Positions 16,863-24,905 are shown, counted from the first letter of the stretch. The stretch: DNA of 64,000 nucleotides from Chitinophagaceae bacterium (GCA_016704325.1 JADJAG010000008.1:744001-808000); one strand, 5' to 3'. The notes: generated by a model not told the origin, from the letters alone. Numbers and translations are program-made.

Positions 16863-17687
16863 TTATTTCTTTTTCCTGCTGATGATAAATTTATTGGACA
16901 CATTTTTAGGATGGCGTGTTTTCATGCCCTTTGCATAAACGCTGGTCCTTGAACGCGGATGTCCACCGGAAGCTTTTCCTTCACCACCACCCATTGGATG
17001 ATCAACCGGATTCATGGCAACACCACGAACGCGTGGGCGCACCCCTTTCCAGCGATTGCGTCCTGCTTTACCTGAACGTTCGGTATTATGATCTGAATTA
17101 GAAGCGGAACCAATAGTGGCTATGCAATTGGCCAAAACCATCCTGTTTTCACCGGAAGGCAATTTGATAATAGCATATTTTCCCTCCCTGGCACTTAATT
17201 GTGCGTTGGCACCGGCACTGCGCGCCATGGCACCACCTTTGCCCGGATGCAATTCAATATTGTGAATGATGGTACCCAAGGGTATATCTTTCAGGAAAAG
17301 TGCATTACCGATTTCGGGGGGAGCTTCAGGGCCTGATACTATCGTTTGCCCAACTTTAATACCTGCCGGAGCGAGGATGTATCTTTTTTCACCGTCCTTA
17401 TAATGAATCAGGGAAATAAATGCGGAACGGTTTGGATCGTATTCAATGGTTTTAACTTCACCGGGAACTCCGTGCTTGTCGCGCTTAAAGTCGATGAGGC
17501 GGTACATTTGTTTATGCCCGCCGCCGATATAACGCATGGCACGATGCCCGTCACTATTTCTGCCGCCTGTTTTCTTAATAGGCTCAAGCAAACTCTTTTC
17601 AGGAGTATTGGTAGTGATCTCTGCAAATGCATTTACGATCCTGAACCGCGATCCCGGCGTAACCGGGTTTAATTTTCTAACTGCCAT
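16863..17687 (-). CDS. rplB: 50S ribosomal protein L2
   Basis: The 274-residue L2 has the OB and SH3-like domains and the conserved peptidyl-transferase-proximal motif NPVDHPMGGGEGKASGGHPR near residues 223-242. It is required for subunit joining and peptidyl transfer. The order rplW-rplB-rpsS is canonical. Confidence 0.98.
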   Translation of the reverse strand: MAVRKLNPVTPGSRFRIVNAFAEITTNTPEKSLLEPIKKTGGRNSDGHRAMRYIGGGHKQMYRLIDFKRDKHGVPGEVKTIEYDPNRSAFISLIHYKDGEKRYILAPAGIKVGQTIVSGPEAPPEIGNALFLKDIPLGTIIHNIELHPGKGGAMARSAGANAQLSAREGKYAIIKLPSGENRMVLANCIATIGSASNSDHNTERSGKAGRNRWKGVRPRVRGVAMNPVDHPMGGGEGKASGGHPRSRTSVYAKGMKTRHPKNVSNKFIISRKKK

Positions 17688-17778
17688 CTTTGATTACTTT
17701 TCCGCTAATCTTTAACGTTAATTTCTGTTCGTCTTTTTCACGTTACTCATTTGAGCATCGTGTTTACACCCTGAATGA

Positions 17779-18072
17779 TCAGATGTTTGCGTAGAAGTCT
17801 ATCGCTTCTCCTTTTGCAAGGGTTACGTAAGCCTTCTTTATAGGACTCTTCATCCCTGTGGAAACGCCTTTCCGGGTGCTGCGTTGTTTGGTCTTACCAG
17901 GAAGCAATGAGGTAGAAACTGACTTCACCGTAACACCATACATCTTCTCCACTACATTCTTGATCTGAATCTTATTCGCATTTCTTGCCACCACAAATCC
18001 AACTTTATTGTATTTCTGACTCAATGCATTCAGTTTTTCTGAAATCAATGGTCTGATTAATATCTCTGCCAT
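17779..18072 (-). CDS. rplW: 50S ribosomal protein L23
   Basis: The 97-residue protein has the pattern LIRPLISEKL, KIQIKNVVEKMYGVTVKSV and GMKSPIKKAYVTLAKGEAID, matching L23. It is the docking site at the tunnel exit for trigger factor and SRP. It is 14 bp after rplD. Confidence 0.96.
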   Translation of the reverse strand: MAEILIRPLISEKLNALSQKYNKVGFVVARNANKIQIKNVVEKMYGVTVKSVSTSLLPGKTKQRSTRKGVSTGMKSPIKKAYVTLAKGEAIDFYANI

Positions 18073-18086
18073 GTTGAGGTACCCTT

Positions 18087-18713
18087 TTAATTGTTAGTTG
18101 CTTCAAAATGTTTTAAGCTGCTTTCTACAAAAACCAAGGTGGAAGCATTCATGATTTCGTAGGTATTGAGGTCACTCACCTTTGCAATTCTGCTTTTTGG
18201 CACATTGCGGCTGGCAATCATCAAATTAGCATCGGCTTCATTTACTACCAGGATGCTCTTTTTTCCTGATAAGCCAAGATTCTTCAGTATCTGTACAAAT
18301 TCCTTTGTTTTCGCATTGGCAAGGGTAAAATCTTCCAGTATGGCAATGCTGTTATCTTTTGCTTTATAGGTAAGTGCTGATTTTTTTGCCAGGTCCTTCA
18401 CCTTTTGATTCAACTTAAAACTGTAATCACGAGGTCTTGGTCCGAAAACCCTGCCGCCACCCGGAAATAATGGACTCTTGATACTACCCTTTCTTGAACC
18501 ACCGGTTCCTTTTTGCTTATGCAACTTTTTGGTAGAACCAGAAACTTCTGATTTTTCTTTAGCCTTGTGTGTACCCTGACGTTGATTGGCAAGAAACTGC
18601 TTCACCGTAAGGTAAATGGCATGATCATTCGGTTCTACGCCAAAAACGGACTCCGGAAGATCAATGCTTCTTCCTGCTTTATTACCGTCTGTTTTTAAAA
18701 CTTCAACTTTCAT
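18087..18713 (-). CDS. rplD: 50S ribosomal protein L4
   Basis: The 208-residue L4 has the tunnel-lining loop (KLHKQKGTGGSRKGSIKSPL, then FPGGGRVFGPRPRDY) and the globular domain with ILVVNEADANLMIASRNVP. In E. coli L4 represses the S10 operon; no matching leader is visible here. It is between rplC and rplW. Confidence 0.97.
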   Translation of the reverse strand: MKVEVLKTDGNKAGRSIDLPESVFGVEPNDHAIYLTVKQFLANQRQGTHKAKEKSEVSGSTKKLHKQKGTGGSRKGSIKSPLFPGGGRVFGPRPRDYSFKLNQKVKDLAKKSALTYKAKDNSIAILEDFTLANAKTKEFVQILKNLGLSGKKSILVVNEADANLMIASRNVPKSRIAKVSDLNTYEIMNASTLVFVESSLKHFEATNN

Positions 18714-18742
18714 GGTTCAGTTATTATAGCGGTGAGGCCGTA

Positions 18743-19366
18743 TTAATTATCATTTTTTATTACAACATAGGATCCCTTAGGGCCGGGAACGCAACCGTTC
18801 ACCACCATCAGGTTCTTGTCAGCAAAAATTTTAAGTACGGAGATATTACGGATTTTAACCGTTTTACCACCGTCCCGACCGGCCATGCGCAAGCCTTTGA
18901 AAACCCTGCTTGGATAAGAGGAACCGCCTAATGAACCCGGTGCCCTGTTCCTGTCGTGCTGACCGTGCGTCTGACCGCCTACACCATGAAATCCGTGGCG
19001 CTTTACAACACCCTGGAAACCTTTACCTTTAGAAACGCCTACGATGTTAACTTTATCCCCTTCCGAGAATATGTCAACGGAAATGGTATCTCCCAATGCC
19101 TTCTCTAAACCAAAATCGCGAAATTCCAGCACCTTTCTTTTGGCAGGTGTACCGGCTTTCGCGAAATGCTTTTGAAGTGGTTTGGAAGTATTCTTGTCTT
19201 TTTTCGTATCAAAACCCAATTGAACGGCACTATATCCGTCAATATCGTTGGTTTTGATCTGTGTTACCACACATGGTCCGGCTTCAATGAGGGTACAGGA
19301 GATACTCTTTCCTGTTTCATCGAAATAGCTGGTCATGCCGACCTTTTTTCCTATAATGCCTTTCAT
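18743..19366 (-). CDS. rplC: 50S ribosomal protein L3
   Basis: The 207-residue L3 begins MKGIIGKKVGMTSYFDETGK and has the conserved loop GQHDRNRAPGSLGGSSYPSR that reaches toward the peptidyl transferase centre. It is the second gene of the cluster, 14 bp after rpsJ. Confidence 0.98.
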   Translation of the reverse strand: MKGIIGKKVGMTSYFDETGKSISCTLIEAGPCVVTQIKTNDIDGYSAVQLGFDTKKDKNTSKPLQKHFAKAGTPAKRKVLEFRDFGLEKALGDTISVDIFSEGDKVNIVGVSKGKGFQGVVKRHGFHGVGGQTHGQHDRNRAPGSLGGSSYPSRVFKGLRMAGRDGGKTVKIRNISVLKIFADKNLMVVNGCVPGPKGSYVVIKNDN

Positions 19367-19380
19367 TTCGGTAGTGTCTT

Positions 19381-19686
19381 TTAACCTTTAATGTTAATTT
19401 CCACACCACTGGGCAATTCTAATTTGCTCAGCGCATCCACTGTTTTGGATGATGAGGTGTAAATGTCAAGTAAGCGTTTGTATGTACAGAGCTTGAATTG
19501 TTCGCGGGCCTTCTTATTCACGTGCGGCGAACGCAACACGGTAAAGATTTTTGTCTCGGTGGGAAGGGGTATTGGCCCTGCTACTACGGCACCGGTGCTG
19601 CGCACCGTTTTCACAATCTTTTCACAGCTTTTATCTACCAAACTGTGGTCATACGACAATAACTTAATTCTGATTCTCTGTGCCAT
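19381..19686 (-). CDS. rpsJ: 30S ribosomal protein S10
   Basis: The 101-residue protein shows RIRIKLLSYDHSLVDKSCEK and GPIPLPTETKIFTVLRSPHV, the S10/NusE signature. S10 also acts as NusE in transcription antitermination. It is the first gene of the 29-gene minus-strand run. In many Bacteroidota it follows fusA directly; here fusA lies 5.2 kb upstream and the gene has its own promoter at 19718-19748. Confidence 0.98.
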   Translation of the reverse strand: MAQRIRIKLLSYDHSLVDKSCEKIVKTVRSTGAVVAGPIPLPTETKIFTVLRSPHVNKKAREQFKLCTYKRLLDIYTSSSKTVDALSKLELPSGVEINIKG

Positions 19687-19717
19687 TTATTTCAATGAGC
19701 TTTTTTAAAACGGATTG

Positions 19718-19748
19718 CAAAGGTATATTATCTACTTCGTTTCTCCAA
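19718..19748 (-). promoter_or_regulatory. Promoter of the S10-spc-alpha cluster
   Basis: Read on the minus strand, TTG (746-748) is followed after 20 bases by TACCTTTG (718-725), a full match to the Bacteroidota sigma consensus TTG-N19/20-TAnnTTTG. Transcription would start near 19711, giving a leader of about 25 bases before rpsJ. Confidence 0.8.
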
Positions 19749-19836
19749 TAGTGGTAGAAATATTTTTACGGTTGCCTGCAACCTGAATAGCACAGAGTCT
19801 GTGAAAACCACCGATTATACGCCTGGTTTGGTGCAA

Positions 19837-19870
19837 AAAAGAAAAACGCCGTCAATACGAATGAGGCGTT
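19837..19870 (-). terminator. Rho-independent terminator of the tiny membrane ORF
   Basis: On the minus strand AACGCC and GGCGTT pair around a 14-base loop and run into TTTTTCTTTTTT. It lies about 30 bases after the stop of the 32-codon ORF at 19901-19999 and upstream of the rpsJ promoter, so it isolates the two transcripts. Confidence 0.7.
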
Positions 19871-19900
19871 AAACATACAAACCTGGTAACTATGTTCCCT

Positions 19901-19999
19901 TCAGAACAACATCATAAATAACCGAACAGTGATAAAAAGAAAAGCAAGAACAAGGAACCAACTTCCGATTTCAGTGATGAGATGATCTTTTGTTTTCAT
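19901..19999 (-). CDS. Putative 32-residue single-pass membrane peptide
   Basis: A short frame (ATG at 19997-19999, TGA at 19901-19903) encodes MKTKDHLITEIGSWFLVLAF followed by LFITVRLFMMLF. It has a charged N terminus and one hydrophobic helix of about 18-20 residues, the layout of small bacterial membrane peptides. A convincing terminator follows on the same strand, which supports a real transcript. No known family is recognised and no Shine-Dalgarno site is visible, which is normal for Bacteroidota. It is plausible but unproven; it could also mark a regulatory RNA. Confidence 0.45.
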   Translation of the reverse strand: MKTKDHLITEIGSWFLVLAFLFITVRLFMMLF

Positions 20000-20413
20000 G
20001 AAAATGGTGTTTTACAATAAATAATACCCGGCAAAAACGACGCCGTTTAACCTAAAAGTATTATGCAGAAAGTCGATTTTTACTAAAATGAAGTCGTTTT
20101 ACAGTTTGCTGACAAATGCTACTGCCTGAAAATCTCTCCTTATTTTATAAAAGCCAGGTTTTAATTCCGTTTTAGCTAATCTGGAACAAAGATGGTTAAC
20201 AAGCAGAATGACTGTTTCTTTGTCGACATTATACAAGTTCACAAATATCATATACTTTTATTCAACTATGAATTACATTGCCTTTACCCTATTAACTTTC
20301 CAACAACCGACCTTTTCTGATAGAAGCTTTCATATGTTCAATTAAAAACAGCTAAATCATAAAGTCATGAATTGCAAAGGCAGATGATCCATTTCTAACT
20401 TCACCTTTTGTTT
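20000..20413. other. Intergenic region upstream of the cyclase
   Basis: About 400 bp with no ORF, RNA gene or strong hairpin that I can support. It contains upstream regions for the tiny minus-strand ORF and the plus-strand cyclase. Confidence 0.4.
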
Positions 20414-21736
20414 ATGAAGAAGATGCTTACTGCTTTCCGTAACACCGGCACAACAACACCAGATGAACGCTTTGATGTGGCGTTCAGGCTGGAGTTTGTA
20501 AAAGCAGAATTGCTCCGGGTGAACATGATGATCAGCCTTATCATTGGTGGGTTTGCAGCCGGTTTGTTCGCCTTCTTCTATATCAGAGAAGACGTTGTAT
20601 TTGAACAGATACGTCCTGTTATGGGCTCCTTTTCAATATTGCTCACCGGTATGTTGGTATATGAACTCTTCTGCAGGCACTACATTCTTTATCGACTTAA
20701 TCGTAAACTACAGTTGCAAGAGTGGTTCAATTTCGGCAACCTGTTTATTGAAGCCAGCTTCCCTACCATGATTATCGGATTATTTGCTGCTAAAATGAAC
20801 CCATTGGTGGTTTTCATCTCTCCATTTATTCTATTCTATTTCCTGTTTATCATGCATTCGATACTACACCTTCAATTTTTCAGTGGCATTTTTACCGGAG
20901 TTGTAGCGGCGGCAGAATACTTCCTGCTTTCAAATTATGTACTGCATATAATAGATATACAGCATGCAGATCCGCTGGTAATTTCCAGTACTTTAATCAT
21001 CATTCGCACCCTCATCATATTACTGTGCGGAATTGCTGCAGCTTATATAGGCACAGAAATAAAGCACCGGGTAATCGATACCTACCACACCATTAATGAG
21101 AAAAATATGATCCGCCATATTTTCGGCCAACAGGTATCGCATGAGATTGTTGATGACATTCTGAAGGAAAACCAGGGACTGTCTACTAAGCGCTTGCCAT
21201 TATGTGTGATGTTTGTAGATGTAAGAAACTTTACTCCATTCGCTGCAAGCAAAACACCTGAAGAGGTGCTGGATTTTCAAAACAAACTGTTTGCAAACAT
21301 GATTGATGCCATCAATAAAAATCATGGTATCATCCACCAGATAATGGGAGACGGCTTAATGGCCTCATTCGGTGCACCTGTCTCTCATGGTAATGATTGT
21401 GCAAATGCTGTCAGGGCCGGTGAGGAAATACTAGGTGCCACTGAAAAACTTGTGAAAGAAAAAGAGATTCCGCCTACCCGGTTAGGAGTTGGCATTCATT
21501 ATGGAACGGCGGTAACCGGCCAGATTGGTACGGAACTACGGAAACAATATTCGATAGTCGGCAATGTGGTGATCATTGCTTCGCGCATTGAGCAACTGAA
21601 CAAAGAATACAATTCACAGTTTCTTGTTTCCCGCACTGTTTTTGAAAAGTTACCTGCCACGGTACATGCAACCTCATTAGGATTTGTTACACTTAAAGGC
21701 GAAAATGAACCATTGGAAATAATGCGATTAAGATGA
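20414..21736 (+). CDS. Membrane-anchored class III adenylate/guanylate cyclase-like protein
   Basis: The 440-residue protein starts at the ATG at 20414 (an in-frame TTG lies 6 bases earlier). Residues about 38-215 hold five or six hydrophobic segments, a linker helix follows, and a class III cyclase domain spans about 262-425. Both metal-binding Asp are present (VDVRNFTPF, D269; MGDGLMASFG, D313), as is the transition-state Arg (ASRIE, R391). Two substrate-specifying positions differ from adenylate cyclases: the Lys position before MGD is Gln (Q309), and the GDxVN position reads GNVVI (N384, I387). It may have altered nucleotide specificity or reduced activity. A remnant of a second copy lies at 23306-23392. 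Confidence 0.8.
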   Translation: MKKMLTAFRNTGTTTPDERFDVAFRLEFVKAELLRVNMMISLIIGGFAAGLFAFFYIREDVVFEQIRPVMGSFSILLTGMLVYELFCRHYILYRLNRKLQLQEWFNFGNLFIEASFPTMIIGLFAAKMNPLVVFISPFILFYFLFIMHSILHLQFFSGIFTGVVAAAEYFLLSNYVLHIIDIQHADPLVISSTLIIIRTLIILLCGIAAAYIGTEIKHRVIDTYHTINEKNMIRHIFGQQVSHEIVDDILKENQGLSTKRLPLCVMFVDVRNFTPFAASKTPEEVLDFQNKLFANMIDAINKNHGIIHQIMGDGLMASFGAPVSHGNDCANAVRAGEEILGATEKLVKEKEIPPTRLGVGIHYGTAVTGQIGTELRKQYSIVGNVVIIASRIEQLNKEYNSQFLVSRTVFEKLPATVHATSLGFVTLKGENEPLEIMRLR

Positions 21737-21778
21737 TGTTGCACCAGCAGCTATTTTAACCCGGATTACACAAGCGCT

Positions 21779-21818
21779 CGAAAAAAACCCTCCGAAAATC
21801 AGAGGGCTTTTTTTTAAG
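21779..21818. terminator. Bidirectional terminator between cyclase and S74 protein
   Basis: CCCTC and GAGGG arms with long A and T runs flank a CGAAAATCA loop. It closes the plus-strand cyclase and can also close the minus-strand gene that ends at 21891. The same stem and loop type appears after fusA. Confidence 0.8.
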
Positions 21819-21890
21819 AATGAATGATTCGCTACTGTCTCCATTCTTCCAATTACCTTTTGAAATCAGTAGCTTTCAACCAATGGAAAC

Positions 21891-23186
21891 CTACTTAACA
21901 ATTTGCATTTTCCTGGTTTCCACTAATTGCTCATCAATATATAATGAATAGAGATACGTCCCGGTGTCAAGGTGTGCAGCGTCAAAGGAGATGAACGTCT
22001 CCTCTTTCGAAACAGGTATTGCATTAATAACCCTTCCGGTTGCAAGGGATGTGACTACAATCGCAGCAGAACTTTTCATGCCATTTATGCGAAATGGAAT
22101 AATCGTATTGCTTTCGTACGGATTCGGAATATTTGCGCCCAGCAGCGGGGAAATATCTTCAGCAGTCACTGCAGATTTACCATCTGTTGAAAGTGCTAAA
22201 CCGGCTATAGCAATCTTCAATTGATCAATCTGCTCTTGCAGGTTTTTGTTCTGCTCCTTTAATACTTCCATCTCATCACTGAGTGCCTGTACACCGAGTA
22301 AGGCAACGCCGGCAGGATCAATGGTGGAAATGGTGGTATCGTCGCCAACTCCAAAAAGTTCGAAAAAATCCTGTGCCATTGGCCCGATATATTTTCTACT
22401 GTGATCTGCTTTGTAGTTCCATTTAGCTATGGTAAGCTGATTGATTCCTTCAAGAATTTTATTTCTGTCAAGCGTTTCGATATTTTCTTTCAAGCGTTTG
22501 TCGCTGGCATTGGTCCAGGTGCCTCCGTTAGATAATTTTGCCGTGGTGGTAGAAAATTCTAAAATGTTTGAGGAAGAACATTCTTTCCCAATACCAATTC
22601 TATTGATGGCAGAGCCAATACGAACCGTATTACTTACGGTAACATCAGCATTGTATCCAATACCTGTTGCATTGGTAACCCCTGCCACCCATGAAGTGAT
22701 CTGTGCGCCGACGTAGGTATTGTTACTGCCCAAATCACTCGGCACACCGATACCTCCCGTAAGATAGCCGATGCAAATATTCTGGCTGCCTGCTATATTG
22801 TGTTTTCCTGCATAAGATCCAAAGAAAGTATTTCCATAACCACTGGTTGTACTACTTCCGCTGGAATAACCCATAAATGTATTTGAAGCGCCGGTTGCAA
22901 CACCTCCAGACAGATTACCTGCGAAAATGCTGCCGGAGCCAGATCCATTTGTCAGCAGTTTACTGCCATCAATGTAAAGTGCACCATCTAAATAGAGATT
23001 GCGCCAGCTATTTGTTGACGAGCCCAGATCCATAGTTGCCGGGCTTGCTGCCAACAAACTCTTATTCACTGCAGTTGGTGATACAAGATTAGAGAGTGCG
23101 GTATTAGCATTTTGCGCTTTTAAATCAGCATACTGAAGGTTAAGCAGGGTAATAACAATAATAAAGAGGGAAAAAGTTGTTTTCAT
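21891..23186 (-). CDS. Secreted S74 (endosialidase chaperone) protein with T9SS tail
   Basis: The 431-residue protein has a signal peptide (about residues 1-24) and a repetitive middle (GNTFFGSYAGKHNIAGSQNI-like turns, about 95-200) resembling phage tail-fibre or head-spike repeats. An S74 intramolecular chaperone domain begins at SDKRLKENIETLDR (about 228-300); the family Ser of the Ser-Asp autocleavage pair precedes DKRLKENI. A coiled coil follows (MEVLKEQNKNLQEQIDQLK). The C terminus (NIPNPYESNTIIPFRINGMK onward) is a type A sorting domain for T9SS export. In other Bacteroidota such proteins trimerise on the cell surface; cleavage here is inferred. Confidence 0.85.
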   Translation of the reverse strand: MKTTFSLFIIVITLLNLQYADLKAQNANTALSNLVSPTAVNKSLLAASPATMDLGSSTNSWRNLYLDGALYIDGSKLLTNGSGSGSIFAGNLSGGVATGASNTFMGYSSGSSTTSGYGNTFFGSYAGKHNIAGSQNICIGYLTGGIGVPSDLGSNNTYVGAQITSWVAGVTNATGIGYNADVTVSNTVRIGSAINRIGIGKECSSSNILEFSTTTAKLSNGGTWTNASDKRLKENIETLDRNKILEGINQLTIAKWNYKADHSRKYIGPMAQDFFELFGVGDDTTISTIDPAGVALLGVQALSDEMEVLKEQNKNLQEQIDQLKIAIAGLALSTDGKSAVTAEDISPLLGANIPNPYESNTIIPFRINGMKSSAAIVVTSLATGRVINAIPVSKEETFISFDAAHLDTGTYLYSLYIDEQLVETRKMQIVK

Positions 23187-23305
23187 TTATTGAAGTTTTG
23201 GTTGAATAAAAAAGGACAAAGAAACCATCAGAAAAAGCCTTTATCAATCCCATAAAAGTGGGTATTCGGTACAGGTAGGCTGATTTTAGAATTACAGAGT
23301 TCAGG

Positions 23306-23392
23306 CTGCCTGCCGGGCTTCATGGTAAATCGTTAGGGTTTGTAACGCTTAAAGGTGAAAATGAGCCGTTGGAAATTATGCGCTTAAGGTGA
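23306..23392 (+). pseudogene. 3' remnant of a second cyclase gene
   Basis: A frame ending TGA at 23390-23392 encodes LPAGLHGKSLGFVTLKGENE and then PLEIMRLR. The cyclase at 20414-21736 ends LPATVHATSLGFVTLKGENE then PLEIMRLR. The last 20 residues are identical, but the DNA differs at many third positions. This is what an old paralog held by purifying selection would leave after deletion of its 5' part. There is no start codon or upstream domain. Confidence 0.8.
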
Positions 23393-23531
23393 AGAAACCA
23401 CAACAATATATTGCCAACTGGTAGCAAAAAAATAGGTATCGATGCCGCTATGGTGAATAGGCAGCCGGGCCATCTGTTAATCAACATTAATCGTTTGGTT
23501 TTGTCTCATTACAGAGTTCAGTCAGCTTCTA

Positions 23532-23621
23532 TTTTAAAATCCGGACTAACGGATGAACATATTATTCAATAAGCGGATGCTTATACAAAATAGACACGAG
23601 CGGACGCTCGCGCCGAACGGG
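23532..23621 (+). repeat. Direct repeat, left copy, flanking hicAB
   Basis: This stretch begins TTTTAAAATCC and includes TATACAAAATAGAC and GCGGACGCTCGCGC. It matches 24742-24826 with several substitutions and small indels. The inner part CGAGCG-GA-CGCTCG is a perfect short hairpin. The AATCCGGACTAACGG segment also recurs (reverse strand) near 40960, so this belongs to a dispersed family. Confidence 0.75.
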
Positions 23622-23687
23622 GAATTGCAAATCCCGGTTAACTGGTTTCGAGTTTGCGTGAGAGACCGATTAGGATGGCATCACAAA

Positions 23688-24068
23688 TCAGGCATGCAGG
23701 TGAATATCAGAAAGTTCTTTCCCTAATTCTCTTATTCCTGACAATATCCGCTCTGTTTGCCGCGTGGATGGTTTTTTTATTCCGGAAATATATTGCGCAA
23801 GCAAACTTTGATTCATTTCAATCCGTTTACTTAATGCTTTTGCATTAATTACACGGTAATACTCAAAAAACTGTGGCAAATCAAGAGTGAGCGCAATATT
23901 ACCTGCTGAAATGGTTTTCCCACTATCCTCAAAATACAGGTTTAATGCTTCCAACAAATTTCTCTTTAATTTATCTATGGTTTTCCCGGTGGTGGCTACC
24001 GGAAAATTTTCCGAATAAGCAGAATAGCCCGTACGTGTTTTTTCAACAATTACTTTAATTCTTGCCAT
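23688..24068 (-). CDS. hicB: HicB-type antitoxin
   Basis: The 126-residue protein has an N-terminal HicB fold (MARIKVIVEKTRTGYSAYSE, then NFPVATTGKTIDKLKRNLLE), a degenerate RNase H-like domain that binds HicA. The C-terminal half (about residues 75-120) is a helix-turn-helix DNA-binding region (ALSKRIEMNQSLLAQYISGI). It follows hicA by 26 bp, so toxin-first order. The HTH fits autorepression at the palindrome at 24292-24311. Confidence 0.85.
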   Translation of the reverse strand: MARIKVIVEKTRTGYSAYSENFPVATTGKTIDKLKRNLLEALNLYFEDSGKTISAGNIALTLDLPQFFEYYRVINAKALSKRIEMNQSLLAQYISGIKKPSTRQTERILSGIRELGKELSDIHLHA

Positions 24069-24094
24069 GTTCCTGAAGTTTTTTAAGCAATTCT

Positions 24095-24283
24095 TTATGA
24101 TTTAATTCCAGCTTGCTTCAAAATTTTATTTGCCAATCCTTTACCCACTTCCTGATTCCCATGTTGAGGAACAACAATCTGACCTTCCTTTTCAGGGTGT
24201 TGCATGATAACATGACTTCCCTTCTGTCGCACTTTGTACCAACCATTCCTCGTCAGGTTCCTGATCAGTTCACTGGATTTCAT
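24095..24283 (-). CDS. hicA: HicA-type mRNA interferase toxin
   Basis: The 62-residue protein matches HicA: a small dsRBD-like fold with the catalytic His in GSHVIMQHP (H24) and the motif VVPQHGNQEVGKGLANKILK. HicA cleaves mRNA without ribosomes until bound by HicB. The -7 element TACTTTTG ends 5 bases before the ATG, so the mRNA may be leaderless or almost so. Confidence 0.9.
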   Translation of the reverse strand: MKSSELIRNLTRNGWYKVRQKGSHVIMQHPEKEGQIVVPQHGNQEVGKGLANKILKQAGIKS

Positions 24284-24288
24284 TATTG

Positions 24289-24311
24289 CAAAAGTAATAT
24301 TTTTATTACTT
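24289..24311 (-). promoter_or_regulatory. hicAB -7 element and palindromic operator
   Basis: The minus strand carries TACTTTTG (24289-24296). It overlaps a perfect palindrome AAGTAATA-TTTT-TATTACTT (24292-24311). An operator that covers the promoter core is what a HicB HTH would need for repression. No TTG is present at the usual -33 distance. Confidence 0.6.
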
Positions 24312-24381
24312 GAAGGCTCGAAAAATTAATCGTTTGTAGAGTCTGATTACTTGACTTAATAAGCCTGGTTTTAAAATTATA

Positions 24382-24737
24382 GGTGTTCGAAACGTTGCGA
24401 TATTAAATCTATTATGACGGCTAATGGTCTACTTTGAGGAATTAGCAAAAAAAATGTCGTCGTGAGCGCAAACTATTTTGCAAATCGAGTTCTTTGAAAA
24501 TGACACTTTTTAAAAGTTTGAAAATCAACTCCTTAAACCATGTGTCATTAGCAGCGGAGTCGAACGACGACAATTTTTTTTCAGAGAATGAGGAACAAAA
24601 ACAATGTCGCATTTCGACGCCGCGCAATGTGACATTGCTTTTGTTTGGCACTTGTTGGTCTTTATTTCATTTCAGTGCACGGTTTGAATTTCTCAAAATA
24701 ATTCAGCAACCCTAAATTGTTCAACGTTTCGAACACC
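24382..24737. repeat. 356-bp element with 16-bp perfect terminal inverted repeats and nested stems
   Basis: The ends GGTGTTCGAAACGTTG (24382-24397) and CAACGTTTCGAACACC (24722-24737) are exact reverse complements. Inside are TGTCGTCG/CGACGACA (24455-24462, 24565-24572), AATGACAC/GTGTCATT (24499-24506, 24542-24549) and a 20-bp arm pair (24594-24613, 24626-24645) with 18 matches. GTTTTAAAAT lies just outside both ends (24368-24377, 24741-24750). It has no convincing ORF. It is either a non-autonomous mobile element (MITE-like) or a gene for a structured RNA. Confidence 0.7.
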
Positions 24738-24741
24738 AGTG

Positions 24742-24826
24742 TTTTAAAATCCGTGCTATGGGAGCATATTTTCAATAAACGCGCGCTATACAAAATAGAC
24801 TCGGGCGGACGCTCGCGCGAAACGGA
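24742..24826 (+). repeat. Direct repeat, right copy, flanking hicAB
   Basis: This is the diverged partner of 23532-23621. It begins TTTTAAAATCCG, includes TATACAAAATAGAC and ends with GCGGACGCTCGCGCG. It starts right after the 356-bp inverted-repeat element. Confidence 0.75.
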
Positions 24827-24877
24827 GTATTCGGGACTTGCACCCTATAGATATATTCACATGCCTGACGCACATAA

Positions 24878-24905
24878 AAAAAGCCCTCCGAAATCAGAGG
24901 GCTTT
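24878..24905 (-). terminator. Terminator of the rpsL-rpsG-fusA transcript
   Basis: AAAGCCCTC and GAGGGCTTT pair around a 8-base loop, and the minus strand continues with a T run. It begins about 23 bases after the fusA stop codon. Confidence 0.85.

Noticed and set aside
24442..24715. Overlapping plus and minus ORFs of about 70 codons inside the inverted-repeat element
   Set aside because: They follow from the complementary arms, have no protein family features, and differ in frame and strand without a plausible start context.
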